Shown here piece after piece: positions 9,761 through 19,230 of a stretch of 64,000 bases of DNA. A program made the position numbers and the translations under genes. The notes beneath the pieces are model-generated. The model made no database searches. It was not told the DNA's origin and worked only from the letters and a program-made list of their open reading frames with translations. Position 1 is the first letter of the stretch. Every line of letters starts with the position of its first letter. Source of the DNA: Grimontia marina (GTDB taxonomy: Bacteria; Pseudomonadota; Gammaproteobacteria; Enterobacterales; Vibrionaceae); the NCBI RefSeq assembly GCF_900060185.1, contig NZ_FIZY01000005.1, positions 62,001 to 126,000 of the forward strand. The letters are read 5' to 3'.

Positions 9761-9911
9761 TTAGGGTCCTAGGTCCTGCAGGAATTATTCAAGATCATCG
9801 AGACATTAAAAAAGCGGCACTGGTGATCAGTTGCCGCTTTTTCTATTCCTAGGATCTGCTCTTGCTCTTCCTAGGACCTAGGATCTTCTTTTCCTAGAAC
9901 CCTAAATCCTC
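9761..9911. repeat. CCTAGG-rich dispersed repeat, copy 1 (behind thyA)
   Basis: The stretch has several CCTAGG hexamers (9768, 9848, 9870 and overlapping variants) and imperfect terminal inverted arms, TTAGGGTCCTAGG at the left and CCTAGAACCCTAA at the right. On the minus strand it shares CCTAGGAAAAGAAG and GAGCAAGAGC with the copy behind recJ at 25836-25938. A terminator hairpin is embedded in it. The family is probably a non-coding Vibrionaceae interspersed repeat. Confidence 0.65.
9808..9842 (-). terminator. thyA terminator inside the repeat
   Basis: An AAAAAGCGGCA / TGCCGCTTTTT hairpin has T-runs on both sides. It lies about 70 bases past the thyA stop and could also back up nptA termination. 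Confidence 0.75.
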
Positions 9912-10751
9912 TTAAACCGCAATCGGCGCTTTAATCGATGGCAGGGCTTCGTAACCTTCAATCTCAAAGTCTTCTAGTTTGTAGTCGAAGATGGAGTCAG
10001 GCTTACGTTTGATTGTCAGGGTTGGTCGATTACCCGGATCACGCTTGAGCTGCTCGTAAACGATATCATCGGTCAGGTGATTGTGATAAAGGTGAACATC
10101 ACCGAAGGTATGAACGAAATCACCAACTTCCAAATCACACTGCTGCGCAATCATATGGGTGAACAGTGCGTAACTCGCAATGTTGAACGGCACACCCAGA
10201 AAGTAATCGGCGCTACGCTGATAAAGCTGACAAGACAGCTTGCCATCAGCTACGTAGAACTGAAACAAACAGTGGCAAGGAGCCAGTGCCATTTTGCCTT
10301 GCTCTGCGTTTGCTTGCGGGCTGATAGTCTCGTCAGGCAGGTCAGCAGGGTTCCACGCCGTAATAATATGGCGGCGCGAATTTGGTTTAGTTTTGATCTG
10401 CTCAATCAGCTCGGCAATCTGGTCAACAGTAGAACCATCCGGACATGCCCATGAACGCCACTGAGCACCATACACCGGGCCTAGATCGCCCTCCTCTGTT
10501 GCCCACTCGTCCCAGATTGTCACGTTATTGTCTTGCAGATACTTAATGTTGGTATCGCCATTAAGGAACCACAGCAGCTCATGAATGATGGCACGTGTGT
10601 AAAGCTTCTTGGTTGTCAGCAGCGGAAAGCCTTCACTGAGATCAAAACGCATCTGACGACCAAAAACTGAACGTGTACCTACACCAGTGCGGTCGCCACG
10701 GTCGGTGCCGTTATCAATGATATCCTGCATTAAATCAAGATATTGCTTCAT
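9912..10751 (-). CDS. thyA: Thymidylate synthase
   Basis: ThyA methylates dUMP to dTMP using methylene-tetrahydrofolate. The product is 279 residues, somewhat longer than the 264 of E. coli because of an insertion around residues 90-110 and 150-165, as in other Vibrionaceae. The catalytic cysteine lies in [11 protein letters not shown] and the folate/dUMP-binding part in [20 protein letters not shown]. It follows lgt on the same strand, separated by a hairpin. The CCTAGG repeat begins directly at its stop codon. Confidence 0.97.
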   Translation of the reverse strand: MKQYLDLMQDIIDNGTDRGDRTGVGTRSVFGRQMRFDLSEGFPLLTTKKLYTRAIIHELLWFLNGDTNIKYLQDNNVTIWDEWATEEGDLGPVYGAQWRSWACPDGSTVDQIAELIEQIKTKPNSRRHIITAWNPADLPDETISPQANAEQGKMALAPCHCLFQFYVADGKLSCQLYQRSADYFLGVPFNIASYALFTHMIAQQCDLEVGDFVHTFGDVHLYHNHLTDDIVYEQLKRDPGNRPTLTIKRKPDSIFDYKLEDFEIEGYEALPSIKAPIAV

Positions 10752-10800
10752 GGTTCTTCCTTTCCTTTACTACCCGCCGCCGCGGGATGACAAATCACAA

Positions 10801-10831
10801 ATATAAAGAAAGCCGCAGGGATCTGCGGCTT
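10801..10831 (-). terminator. lgt terminator
   Basis: An AAGCCGCAG / CTGCGGCTT hairpin followed on the minus strand by TTTCTTTATAT lies 13 bases after the lgt stop and before thyA. Confidence 0.7.
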
Positions 10832-10843
10832 AAACTGAAACTG

Positions 10844-11644
10844 TTACGCTGAGCGCGCTGCGCTTGGGTCTCTGCGATACGCCCAAATCACCATCAACAC
10901 ACCCACAATAATCATTGGAGTAGACAAGATCTGTCCCATGCTGATCCAGTCGCCAAACAAACCTAAGTGCGCGTCCGGCTCACGATAGAATTCAACGATA
11001 AACCGGAATGCCCCGTAGCCAATCAGGAACAAACCGGACACTGCACCTGCTGGACGCGGCTTCTTAATAAACCAGTTCAGGATTAAGAACAGCACGATGC
11101 CTTCCAGCAAAAACTCATAAAGCTGCGAAGGGTGACGGGCAATCGGTCCTCCTGTTGGGAAAATCATGCCCCATGGCATGTCTGTCGCACGTCCCCAAAG
11201 CTCGCCATTGATAAAGTTGCCCAGACGGCCTGCGCCCAGACCAAATGGCACCAGTGGCGCTATAAAATCAGATACTGCAAAGAACGTTCGCTTGGTCTTG
11301 CGGGCATACCAAGCCATGGCTGCAATCACACCCAGCAATCCACCATGGAAAGACATGCCGCCCGTCCAGACTTTGAACAGGAAGAGCGGGTCTGCAAGAA
11401 ATGCGTCGAATTGATAAAAGAGCACATAGCCAATGCGGCCGCCCAACACCACCCCCAGAAAACCTGCAAAGAGTAGATCACTGACTTCATCCCGCGTCCA
11501 TCCGCTACCCGGCTTATCTGCACGGCGGTTTGCCAGCCAAAGTGCAAAGGCAAAACCGGCAAGGTACATCAAGCCATACCAGCGCACTGCCAGCGGCCCG
11601 ATTTCAATCAAGACAGGATCTATTTGGGGAAATGTCAGTGACAT
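10844..11644 (-). CDS. lgt: Prolipoprotein diacylglyceryl transferase
   Basis: Lgt attaches diacylglycerol to the cysteine of prolipoproteins at the inner membrane. The 266-residue product has the expected membrane helices, the [11 protein letters not shown] motif with the essential histidine near residue 102, and the Lgt signature [16 protein letters not shown]. It starts [12 protein letters not shown]. It sits between the TauE-like permease and thyA on the minus strand; the lgt-thyA pairing is widely conserved in gammaproteobacteria. Confidence 0.97.
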   Translation of the reverse strand: MSLTFPQIDPVLIEIGPLAVRWYGLMYLAGFAFALWLANRRADKPGSGWTRDEVSDLLFAGFLGVVLGGRIGYVLFYQFDAFLADPLFLFKVWTGGMSFHGGLLGVIAAMAWYARKTKRTFFAVSDFIAPLVPFGLGAGRLGNFINGELWGRATDMPWGMIFPTGGPIARHPSQLYEFLLEGIVLFLILNWFIKKPRPAGAVSGLFLIGYGAFRFIVEFYREPDAHLGLFGDWISMGQILSTPMIIVGVLMVIWAYRRDPSAARSA

Positions 11645-11657
11645 GAATTCGTCTTCC

Positions 11658-12464
11658 TTAGCTAAAAAACATACTTGCGCCCACCAGGAGCAAGAATACC
11701 GCGAATACGCGTTTTATAATGGGTGTCGGTAAACGGGTCGCAAGTCTCGCCCCGTAACGCGTTGTCATTACGGAAGTGACTACAATACCAATCAATGCTG
11801 GCAAGTAAACATACCCCACACTATAAGGTGGCAATATCTCGGGTTGCGTCAGCCCGAAAAAGATAAAACCTATGACACCGGAAAGCGCCAAAAAGACACC
11901 GCACAATGATGCACTGCCAATGGCTTTGCGCATTTCGACACCATGATAGTTCAGATAAGGCACGGTCAATGAGCCGCCACCAATTCCCGCAAGGCTCGCT
12001 ATCATACCAATCGCAGTCCCACTGGTCATGCTGCCAAGCGGAGAAGGTAGCGGTCTGGTTGATTTTACCCGAAGTGACAGTGCCATTTGCAGAGCGAGCA
12101 ACAGCACGATAATCCCGAAGACTTTCGGCAAATACTCCGTTGGCATTCTGTCAGCAATCGCACTGCCAAGCAGCCCACCCAGTAAAATACCCGGTAACAA
12201 GGTTTTAATAACGGAAGGCTGAACATTACCGAGGCGATAGTGTGTATAAGCGGAGGAGGATGACGTGACCACAATGCTTGCTAGCGATGTGGCGAGTGCC
12301 ATAGGCATCACGAGATTGGCAGAGATTCCCGCCCAGGGCAGAAGCACGCTAAGCGCTGGCACAACAATCAGGCCACCACCGATCCCTAAAAGCCCGGCTA
12401 ACAGACCAACAACGCCCCCGACGGCAAGACAAACGCCAAACAACCACAATGTGGCTTCTAACAT
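11658..12464 (-). CDS. TauE/SafE-family membrane permease
   Basis: This is a sulfite exporter TauE/SafE-like (DUF81) permease of 268 residues with about eight membrane helices. The paired family motifs [15 protein letters not shown] near the N-terminus and [17 protein letters not shown] in the middle mark the two halves. The transported anion is unknown; relatives have been linked to sulfite, sulfoacetate or organosulfur compounds. It lies 13 bases before lgt on the same strand, so it is probably co-transcribed. A conserved neighbourhood with ptsP and lgt in Vibrionaceae gives no functional clue. Confidence 0.88.
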   Translation of the reverse strand: MLEATLWLFGVCLAVGGVVGLLAGLLGIGGGLIVVPALSVLLPWAGISANLVMPMALATSLASIVVTSSSSAYTHYRLGNVQPSVIKTLLPGILLGGLLGSAIADRMPTEYLPKVFGIIVLLLALQMALSLRVKSTRPLPSPLGSMTSGTAIGMIASLAGIGGGSLTVPYLNYHGVEMRKAIGSASLCGVFLALSGVIGFIFFGLTQPEILPPYSVGYVYLPALIGIVVTSVMTTRYGARLATRLPTPIIKRVFAVFLLLVGASMFFS

Positions 12465-12551
12465 GGAATATTCCTATGGGTGCTGCACTTTTTAAATAGC
12501 CAGATCACCTTATTTATTTGCCCTGAGCTTTACGTCCGAGTATCGCTGTGG

Positions 12552-14810
12552 CTACTTACCTACCCGGATCAAACCGCCGAGATTGTACTGTTCTAAAAAG
12601 GCTTCTGAAGCGTTTCTTATATCACGCGCTAATGACAGTTGTTGGACAGTCGCCGCGTGCGACTCAAGCTGCTTACTCGGAATATGGCGCAAAACGTATT
12701 TTATCTTCGCCACACTACGGGTATTCATACTGAGCTGTCTGTATCCCATTCCCACCAGCAGTGATGCACCAATAGGATCACCGGCAAACTCACCACAAAC
12801 ACTCACCGGCAATTTAAGCCGTTTGCTGTTGTCGAGAATTTGCCTAAGCACCGCCAACACTGAAGGGTGGAATGTATCATAGACATCTGCCACTCGGGCG
12901 TTGTTTCTGTCCACCGCCAGCAAATACTGTGTTAGGTCATTGGTGCCGACAGAGAGAAAGTCGATGTGAGGAGCAATGGCGTCCAATTGGTAGAGCACGG
13001 AAGGAACTTCTACCATGATCCCAAGTTTTGGCAGCTTCAAGGTCTCGCCTTGCACACTAGCTATTTCCGTGACTTCCGCAAAGGCTCTCTCTACCAGTGC
13101 TTTGGCTTCTAACAGCTCAGACAAACCAGAAATCATCGGCAGCAGGATGGAGAGATTATCGCGCCCGATGCTGGCACGCAGCATCGCTCGAACCTGAATC
13201 AGGAAGATATCTGGATGGTCTAGGGTAAAACGGATTCCGCGCCAACCAAGGAAAGGATTATCCTCTTCGATTTTGAGATAAGGCAATGGTTTGTCACCGC
13301 CAATATCCAGTGTACGCATGACCACTGGCTGCTTGGGATAGCAATCCAGAATCGCACGGTATTGATTCACCTGATCGTCTTCCGACGGGAAGCTTCGTTG
13401 CATCAAAAACGGCACTTCGGTGCGGTAGAGACCAACGCCATCTACCCCACGGTTGATAGCAATGCTGGTATCAGCACTGAGTCCCGCATTCAAATGGACT
13501 TCTACCCGCACACCATCAGACGTTTCTGTCTTCTTCGTGAAGGTACTTTCGACTTCCTGTTGAAGCTCCAACTCTTCATCACGAAGACGCTCATACTCTT
13601 CAAGAACCTGAGGTGCTGGCTCAACCAGCAAACGCCCCTTGAAACCATCCAGCACGATTTGCTTGCGGTGCACCAACTGCGGGCTGAATTCCACGCCCAT
13701 GACAGCAGGAATGCCCAAGGCTCTTGCCAAAATGGCAGCGTGCGCATTTACTGCCCCTTCTTCTGCGACGACACCCGCCAGACGATCGCGTGGGATCGCA
13801 GCCAGCATGGCTGCCGTCAATTCGCGGGCGAACAGCACGATAGGTTCGTCAAAATTCCACTGCTTGATTTCCTGATTCTCAAGGAAATAAAGCAAGCGTT
13901 GACCCAGTTCTTTCACGTCATTGGCGCGTTCGCGAAGATAAGGATCTGACATGTTCTGGAAACGCTCAGAAAACGCGTCAATGGTTTGCTTTACCGCCCA
14001 CTCTGCCAAATCGCCATTCTGAATGCGCTCATTCATCGCCTTTCGCAGCATGGGATCATTCAGAAGGTGGATAAAAAGATCGAAGATCGCCAGCGTGTCC
14101 TGATTCAGTTCACTGTCAAAACGCTTTCGCAAACGGCGGAATTCGGTAATGGCTGCGCTGATAGCACCATCCAATCTGTCACGTTCTTTTTGTGTATCAA
14201 GGCAAGATGCCGGAAAGACCAAATCCAACCGTGGCTGGGATACATCACACCAGGCTTTAGCTATAGCAACCCCAGGAGATGCAGCAGCACCTTCTAAAAG
14301 TAAGGCGCCTTTTGCGTTGTTGGGCCAAAAGCCTTGCGCCTTGGCGTGAGCAAAAACTACCGCAAGTTGGGCCGCCAACGTGACCAGAAAAGATTCTTCA
14401 CTTTCATCAAACTGACGAGAGTCGCGCTGCTGGACAACCAAAACTCCCAGCACCTTTCGGCGATAAATAATGGGTGTACCAAGAAAGGCTTGGAAAATAT
14501 CTTCGCCGATATCAGGAAAGTGTTTGAAGTCGCTATGCGAACTGGCGAGTGCAAGGTTGATGGGTTCGGCACGACGACCAACTAAGCCCACCAAGCCTTC
14601 ATCAAAAGAGAGAGAAACGCGGCGAGCACGGGCATTGAGTCCCTGGGTCGCCATAAGATCATATTGTTCACGGTCATGATCCGCGATATAAACCGAGCAA
14701 CACTCGGTTTGCATCGCAGAACAGGTCTCGCGCACTAAGACATTGAGCGCCTGTTTGACGTCGGTGGACGACGCTACATTGTTAACGATATCCCTCAGTT
14801 TCGTCAGCAT
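12552..14810 (-). CDS. ptsP: PEP-protein phosphotransferase PtsP (enzyme I-Ntr)
   Basis: PtsP passes phosphate from phosphoenolpyruvate to NPr in the nitrogen-related PTS. The 752-residue product has an N-terminal GAF domain (about residues 1-165), a phosphohistidine swivel domain with NAHAAILARALGIPAV around residue 355, and the C-terminal PEP-binding barrel with GEFAGDP. It begins MLTKLRDIVNNVAS. It follows rppH by 21 bases on the same strand, the order also seen in E. coli, so the two are likely one operon. The GAF domain binds small effectors such as glutamine or 2-oxoglutarate in studied homologues. Confidence 0.97.
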   Translation of the reverse strand: MLTKLRDIVNNVASSTDVKQALNVLVRETCSAMQTECCSVYIADHDREQYDLMATQGLNARARRVSLSFDEGLVGLVGRRAEPINLALASSHSDFKHFPDIGEDIFQAFLGTPIIYRRKVLGVLVVQQRDSRQFDESEESFLVTLAAQLAVVFAHAKAQGFWPNNAKGALLLEGAAASPGVAIAKAWCDVSQPRLDLVFPASCLDTQKERDRLDGAISAAITEFRRLRKRFDSELNQDTLAIFDLFIHLLNDPMLRKAMNERIQNGDLAEWAVKQTIDAFSERFQNMSDPYLRERANDVKELGQRLLYFLENQEIKQWNFDEPIVLFARELTAAMLAAIPRDRLAGVVAEEGAVNAHAAILARALGIPAVMGVEFSPQLVHRKQIVLDGFKGRLLVEPAPQVLEEYERLRDEELELQQEVESTFTKKTETSDGVRVEVHLNAGLSADTSIAINRGVDGVGLYRTEVPFLMQRSFPSEDDQVNQYRAILDCYPKQPVVMRTLDIGGDKPLPYLKIEEDNPFLGWRGIRFTLDHPDIFLIQVRAMLRASIGRDNLSILLPMISGLSELLEAKALVERAFAEVTEIASVQGETLKLPKLGIMVEVPSVLYQLDAIAPHIDFLSVGTNDLTQYLLAVDRNNARVADVYDTFHPSVLAVLRQILDNSKRLKLPVSVCGEFAGDPIGASLLVGMGYRQLSMNTRSVAKIKYVLRHIPSKQLESHAATVQQLSLARDIRNASEAFLEQYNLGGLIRVGK

Positions 14811-14831
14811 CGGCGCCCTCGACGTTCATCC

Positions 14832-15356
14832 TTAGTTCTTTGCTGTGCCCCGCTTACCTTTTCGTTTGGTCTTTCTTTCGCGAAAAGGCATCGCCATTGG
14901 CGCAAACTCTTTCATAGCTCGTCGGTAAACTTCGCGTTTAAACGACACCACTTGCCTCACAGGGTACCAATAACTGACCCAACGCCAGCCATCAAATTCC
15001 GGTGTCCCCCCGCGCTGCATGTTCACCTTTGACTCGTCACATTCCAGCTTCAGCAAAAACCACTTTTGCTTCTGACCGATACACACTGGCTTGGAATCCC
15101 AGCGAACCAGACGTTTAGGTAATTTATAGCGTAACCAATGACGACTGGTAGCCAGAATTCTTACGTCTTTCTTCGTGAGCCCTACTTCCTCGTATAACTC
15201 ACGGTACATGGCCTGTTCAGGTGTTTCACCATCATCAATACCACCTTGTGGAAATTGCCAGGAGTGTTGTCCGTATCGACGAGCCCAGAGAACTTGACCG
15301 TGGCTGTTACAAATAACTATCCCCACATTGGGACGGTAGCCATCGCCATCTATCAC
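14832..15356 (-). CDS. rppH: RNA pyrophosphohydrolase RppH
   Basis: RppH removes pyrophosphate from the 5' end of mRNAs and so triggers RNase E decay. The 174-residue Nudix protein has the Nudix box from [12 protein letters not shown] to RELYEEVG at about residues 37-58 and a basic C-terminal tail ([10 protein letters not shown]). It starts [14 protein letters not shown], the standard family start. It is the first gene of a probable rppH-ptsP unit and is divergent from mutH. Confidence 0.96.
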   Translation of the reverse strand: MIDGDGYRPNVGIVICNSHGQVLWARRYGQHSWQFPQGGIDDGETPEQAMYRELYEEVGLTKKDVRILATSRHWLRYKLPKRLVRWDSKPVCIGQKQKWFLLKLECDESKVNMQRGGTPEFDGWRWVSYWYPVRQVVSFKREVYRRAMKEFAPMAMPFRERKTKRKGKRGTAKN

Positions 15357-15467
15357 TGGACGACCTCAAATATAAATCTCTATTACCAGTGATTTTTTCA
15401 CACAATGTGCACAGTGGTAAACAAACATTGTGTATGAGACGCATTTTTTGGGGGCTTCAACCGCCTT

Positions 15468-15476
15468 TATGGATAA
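15468..15476 (-). promoter_or_regulatory. DnaA-box-like nonamer (8 of 9)
   Basis: The minus strand reads TTATCCATA, one base from the DnaA consensus TTATCCACA. It is in the same orientation as the other two nonamers of this region. Confidence 0.35.
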
Positions 15477-15541
15477 ATCCCTGGTCACCACTAAGTTATA
15501 AACAATCCGGTGAGACTAAGCGCACATTTATTCACGCTTTC

Positions 15542-15550
15542 TGTGGATAC
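15542..15550 (-). promoter_or_regulatory. DnaA-box-like nonamer (8 of 9)
   Basis: The minus strand reads GTATCCACA, one base from the DnaA consensus. Confidence 0.35.
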
Positions 15551-15865
15551 ATTTGTGCAGAACAGACTTTAAACGGGACAAAAGTGTCTCTTTGACCGAT
15601 ATGAAAAGTGTCCACACAAGCGGGGAATTTAAATTATATCTATATATTTCATATTCATAATTAAATTTAGGTTCATATTCCCAAGCAAAATCGGAGGACA
15701 AAAACAGAACGATCTTAAAGTGGTCAAAGATCCATCAAAGTAAGACTTACCCACACCACTCGCTCACTTTCCAATCAGAATGATCCAAAAGCCGCCTATT
15801 TATGTGACCAAAACCACTGTATAAGCATCCATGATCCATTTTTACACCTCCGACACTTAGATCGT

Positions 15866-15874
15866 TGTGGATAA
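15866..15874 (-). promoter_or_regulatory. DnaA box, exact consensus
   Basis: The minus strand reads TTATCCACA, the exact high-affinity DnaA nonamer, 81 bases upstream of mutH. Confidence 0.5.
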
Positions 15875-15954
15875 CTCCGTAAGGGTGCAAAAATTAGTGG
15901 ATCCATTATGGTGAGGCTGATAGCGTTCACTGCAGACAACTAAGACACCGAGGC

Positions 15955-16641
15955 ATGATGATCCCCGCACCCAATTCAGAAGCTGAACTCCTTGAACGCG
16001 CCTTTGCTTTGGCGGGCTTTACGCTCGGTGAACTGGCCGAACAACATGGACTGGAATGCCCAGTAGATCTGCGCCGAGAAAAGGGCTGGGTAGGCATGTT
16101 GCTTGAGACCTGTCTGGGTGCGACTGCAGGCAGCAAGCCCGAGCAGGATTTTCAGGAATTAGGGATCGAGCTGAAATCCATCCCTATCAGCCATACAGGA
16201 AAACCATTGGAAACCACTTTTGTCTGTGTCGCGCCACTGACTGGTGTTCAGGGGTTGACCTGGGAAAACAGTCATATCCGCAACAAGCTATCAAAAGTGC
16301 TTTGGATCCCGGTTGAAGGTGAAAGGGAAATTCCGGTTTGCGAGCGTCATGTAGGTATGCCGTTATTATGGAAGCCTTCAGAAGATGAAGAGTCGCAGCT
16401 AAAAGCGGATTGGGAAGAATTGATGGAGTTTATCGTGCTGGGAAAAGTGCATGAAATCAGTGCCAGACACGGTGAGTTCTTACAGCTTCGCCCTAAAGCG
16501 GCAAACAGCAAAGTCAAAACTGAAGCCTATGGCGCTAAAGGTCAACCCATCAAAACCTTGCCCCGTGGCTTTTATCTTCGCACTCAGTTCACGGGCAAGA
16601 TACTCGCCCGCCACTTTATGCTGCCGGAAAGCGAAAGTTAG
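15955..16641 (+). CDS. mutH: DNA mismatch repair endonuclease MutH
   Basis: MutH nicks the unmethylated strand at hemimethylated GATC sites in methyl-directed mismatch repair, after activation by MutS and MutL. The 228-residue product keeps the catalytic D-E-K set at Asp65, Glu72 and Lys74 (in [11 protein letters not shown]), spaced as in E. coli Asp70, Glu77 and Lys79. Two adjacent ATG codons open the gene; either may be used. Its presence implies Dam methylation. It is monocistronic and divergent from rppH. Confidence 0.96.
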   Translation: MMIPAPNSEAELLERAFALAGFTLGELAEQHGLECPVDLRREKGWVGMLLETCLGATAGSKPEQDFQELGIELKSIPISHTGKPLETTFVCVAPLTGVQGLTWENSHIRNKLSKVLWIPVEGEREIPVCERHVGMPLLWKPSEDEESQLKADWEELMEFIVLGKVHEISARHGEFLQLRPKAANSKVKTEAYGAKGQPIKTLPRGFYLRTQFTGKILARHFMLPESES

Positions 16642-16659
16642 CTCTAGGGTCTGTCGACC

Positions 16660-16959
16660 TTAAAGCGTAATTTCCATGTCCTCATTGCAGGAAGTATCCG
16701 CGGGCCCAAACTCATCATAAGGATCCAGCAGACGTAACGTTGCTTTTTTCACTCCCACTTTGCGAAGCTTCTCTGACACCTGTTCCATGTTGTCAAAATG
16801 CATCACTTCATCCGTATTGTCGTCTTTCAGTGGCTCCAGCTTGTGCCTGACTTCCACTTCCACCACATACTGTGCACCACCTGCATGTGCAATCACATAG
16901 CAATGGGGAACGTTGTCCGGGTGAGCCTGTATCCAGCTCTTCAATTGCTTTAATTTCAT
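16660..16959 (-). CDS. DUF6482-like small protein
   Basis: This 99-residue cytoplasmic protein resembles the DUF6482 group, which is common in marine gammaproteobacteria and has no known function. It starts MKLKQLKSWIQAHPDN and contains the pattern YVVEVEVRHKLEPLKDDN. The C-terminus is acidic (CNEDMEITL). It is convergent with mutH with only 18 bases between the stops. I infer no role from context. Confidence 0.72.
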   Translation of the reverse strand: MKLKQLKSWIQAHPDNVPHCYVIAHAGGAQYVVEVEVRHKLEPLKDDNTDEVMHFDNMEQVSEKLRKVGVKKATLRLLDPYDEFGPADTSCNEDMEITL

Positions 16960-17215
16960 TTCGTTACCCGCATTGTTAATCGAATGTTAATTCTAGTATA
17001 AGGACTCAGGATAGTGTGTGTGGTTTAAAACTGATAATTCTGATCGCTCCCACGGAATCCATTTGCGACATCTCAAAACCTTCCTCCGGATCTACACCAA
17101 GTCCCCCACTTTTTCGCTTGTACCGACAAGAAAACTTTCTAAGATGGAAGGTAAACCCCGCACATCTCGAAAACGTGTTTCTCGTCGTCCATGAGATGCA
17201 GCCCAAGGAGAAAGG

Positions 17216-18250
17216 ATGCAATACCACACTCTTCCCCATACCAATCTGGAAGTCAGTAAGATTTGTCTTGGTACTATGACCTTTGGTCAACAGAACACAG
17301 AAGCAGATGCTCATCAGCAGCTGGACTTCGCACTCGACCATGGCGTGAACTTTATTGATACCGCGGAAATGTATGCGGTGCCACCGACCCCAGAAACACA
17401 GGGGCTGACAGAGCAATATATTGGCACCTGGCTGCAAAAGTCGGGTAAACGCGACAAGGTGATTATCGCCACCAAGATCGCAGGTCCTCGCGGCGTGCCG
17501 TACATTCGTGAAAACATGTCACTTGATCGCCGTAATGTTCGTCAGGCTGTCAACGACAGTCTCGCCCGTTTGCAGACAGACTACATCGACCTTTATCAGG
17601 TGCACTGGCCACAGCGCCATGTGAACAGTTTTGGACAATTGAACTACGACCATCAGGACGAAAACTCAGGCGTCACCCTGCTGGATACTCTGGATGCGCT
17701 CGCCGAACTGGTGCGCGAAGGCAAAATCCGTCACATCGGCGTCTCGAACGAAACGCCATGGGGCGTGATGAGCTATCTTCGTTTGGCGGAAAAGCACAGC
17801 CTGCCGCGTATTGTGTCAATCCAGAACCCGTATAATCTGCTCAACCGCAGCTTCGAAGTGGGTCTGTCAGAGATCAGTCATCAGGAAGGCGTCGAGCTGT
17901 TAGCTTACTCACCGCTCGCGTTTGGTGTGTTGAGCGGAAAATACCTCAATGGCGCTAAACCAGAAGGAGCACGCTGCACCCGTTGGGAGCGTTTCGCCCG
18001 ATACTTCACCGAGCAAGGGCTGGCTGCAACTCAGGCTTATGTTGATCTGGCGAAGGAATTTGCTATCGATCCAGTGCAGATGGCACTGGCTTACGTCAAT
18101 ACCCGCTCCTTTGTCGCTAGTAATATCATCGGCGCTACGACGCTTGAGCAGCTCAAAACCAACATCGATTCCATAGACGTTGAATTGCCGGAAGAATTGC
18201 TGAAGCGCATTGAAGAGATTGGCCAGCAGTACTCCAATCCTTGTCCATAG
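17216..18250 (+). CDS. tas: Aldo/keto reductase Tas
   Basis: Tas is a soluble NADP(H)-dependent aldo/keto reductase of 344 residues. It begins MQYHTLPHTNLEVSKICLGT and contains GTMTFGQQN, the catalytic tyrosine in DTAEMYAVPP, and the cofactor-binding end IIGATTLEQLKTNI. E. coli Tas is nearly the same length and complements a tyrosine-auxotrophy phenotype; the physiological substrate is uncertain. The start ATG has GGAG five bases upstream. In E. coli tas also lies close to mutH. It is a single-gene unit ending in a hairpin. Confidence 0.94.
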   Translation: MQYHTLPHTNLEVSKICLGTMTFGQQNTEADAHQQLDFALDHGVNFIDTAEMYAVPPTPETQGLTEQYIGTWLQKSGKRDKVIIATKIAGPRGVPYIRENMSLDRRNVRQAVNDSLARLQTDYIDLYQVHWPQRHVNSFGQLNYDHQDENSGVTLLDTLDALAELVREGKIRHIGVSNETPWGVMSYLRLAEKHSLPRIVSIQNPYNLLNRSFEVGLSEISHQEGVELLAYSPLAFGVLSGKYLNGAKPEGARCTRWERFARYFTEQGLAATQAYVDLAKEFAIDPVQMALAYVNTRSFVASNIIGATTLEQLKTNIDSIDVELPEELLKRIEEIGQQYSNPCP

Positions 18251-18278
18251 CGCTTACTGGCCTTTGGTTTTTAAATAG

Positions 18279-18304
18279 AAAAAGCGCCGTAAGGCGCTTT
18301 TTTA
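18279..18304 (+). terminator. tas terminator
   Basis: An AAAAAGCGCC / GGCGCTTTTT hairpin with a short loop and T-run lies 28 bases past the tas stop. The gene on the other side runs toward it, so it may serve both. Confidence 0.85.
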
Positions 18305-18357
18305 TTATGTGATTATAGGGAATTCGCGAGTCACCCAGGATAGTGACTCCCTTTTGA

Positions 18358-18609
18358 TTACGTTGTCAGGTTCAACCTTAACTTTCTGCGCATTCGTGCC
18401 ACTTCGCGTTGGGCTTTAAATTTAGGTGCAACGGTGTGACCGATAGATAAGCCATCTTTCTCGAAACCAATATCTCGCATTAGATGCTCTGACAAAGGCT
18501 CGCCAACATAGCGAATTCGGCGATGGGCTTTTCTCCAGGCTGACTCTTCACGTTTAATATCCATACGGACGAAAAACACGGCCAGACGCAGGTACATAGA
18601 TTGGTTCAT
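18358..18609 (-). CDS. DUF1127-domain small basic protein
   Basis: The start is the ATG at 18609, which has AAGGAG six bases upstream; a longer reading would add a tail without support. The 83-residue product carries a DUF1127-like core, YVGEPLSEHLMRDIGFEKDG, preceded by a basic helix (KREESAWRKAHRRIR) and followed by an arginine-rich tail. Small DUF1127 proteins are often RNA-binding or phosphate- and stress-linked in alpha-proteobacteria, but the function here is unknown. The gene stands alone in front of a long non-coding region. Confidence 0.75.
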   Translation of the reverse strand: MNQSMYLRLAVFFVRMDIKREESAWRKAHRRIRYVGEPLSEHLMRDIGFEKDGLSIGHTVAPKFKAQREVARMRRKLRLNLTT

Positions 18610-19008
18610 GACGGACTCCTTGTTGAGTTTCAGGAGGCCTTGGATAGATTGCGGGAGAGGGATCTTAACTAGGAAGTGTCGGTCAGAGCCGCAGTCATAT
18701 CCGCGGCCCATTTGCTAAAGGGTGCGGATTATTGTACAGGTTTTCGCATATCTGCGCACAGATGGATGGCGCAAGTCATGACGGATGTAAACAGTTGATT
18801 TGTCACCTTATTGCCTCCTTTCTGCGTAAACCTGCGGAGTATTCCGCACTTGTAAATTCACTGTTAATACTAATGATTTAGATCAATATATCAACGCGTT
18901 ATTTTATATAACCATGAATTTAGTGGCATGTGCTTTATTCAACAACTTGAGCAATATTTCACCGCATCCTGTTCGAGTATTTGTCTATTAATGAGGACAT
19001 ATACCCAA

Positions 19009-19040
19009 ATGACCTGAAGATTCTCGCATTCAGAGGTCAT
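19009..19040. repeat. Hairpin-forming inverted repeat
   Basis: ATGACCTGAA and TTCAGAGGTCAT flank a ten-base loop; one extra base sits in the right arm. Short elements with the core TGACCTGAA are, as I recall, common intergenic repeats in Vibrionaceae, so this may be a degraded member. Confidence 0.45.
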
Positions 19041-19148
19041 CAATGCGTTCAATTCAAAGCAAATTTCACTAGGAATGGTTGTTCTATTTCTATGAGATTT
19101 AACGATGAAGTGGATGCATTAAGGGCCTCCCTTTGATTACCTCCAAAT

Positions 19149-19165
19149 CATCCGAATTTCGGATG
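19149..19165. promoter_or_regulatory. Operator-like palindrome before the PACE gene
   Basis: CATCCGAA and TTCGGATG form a perfect 8-bp inverted repeat around one base. A second pair, ATTACC (19136-19141) and GGTAAT (19165-19170), encloses it. It lies 66 bases before the start codon of the efflux gene. Confidence 0.45.
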
Positions 19166-19230
19166 GTAATTAACTATTTTCAATCTTATTAGTGGATATC
19201 ATGTCGGCATTGATTGAGAGGTAACACACC

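Larger units (their letters stand above)
15357..15954. other. Intergenic region between rppH and mutH
   Basis: This 598-base AT-rich stretch separates divergent genes and codes for no credible protein. It contains a 9-bp-arm inverted repeat, ACACAAT GT at 15400-15408 against its complement at 15425-15433, close to the rppH start. It also carries three DnaA-box-like nonamers (listed separately). The 15640-15680 part is nearly pure A/T. Confidence 0.6.
18610..19230. other. Intergenic region between the DUF1127 gene and the PACE gene
   Basis: These 621 bases contain the divergent promoters of both genes and no convincing coding frame. Two sharp inverted repeats are present: a hairpin at 19009-19040 and a palindrome at 19149-19165, listed separately. 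Confidence 0.55.

Noticed and set aside
15389-15595. Open frame of 68 codons in the rppH-mutH gap
   Set aside because: No ribosome binding site and a Trp/Cys/His-rich random-looking product; it overlaps the DnaA-box-like sites.
18881-18894. GATCAATATATCAA as an FNR site upstream of the DUF1127 gene
   Set aside because: Only the right half matches the FNR consensus; the left half does not.
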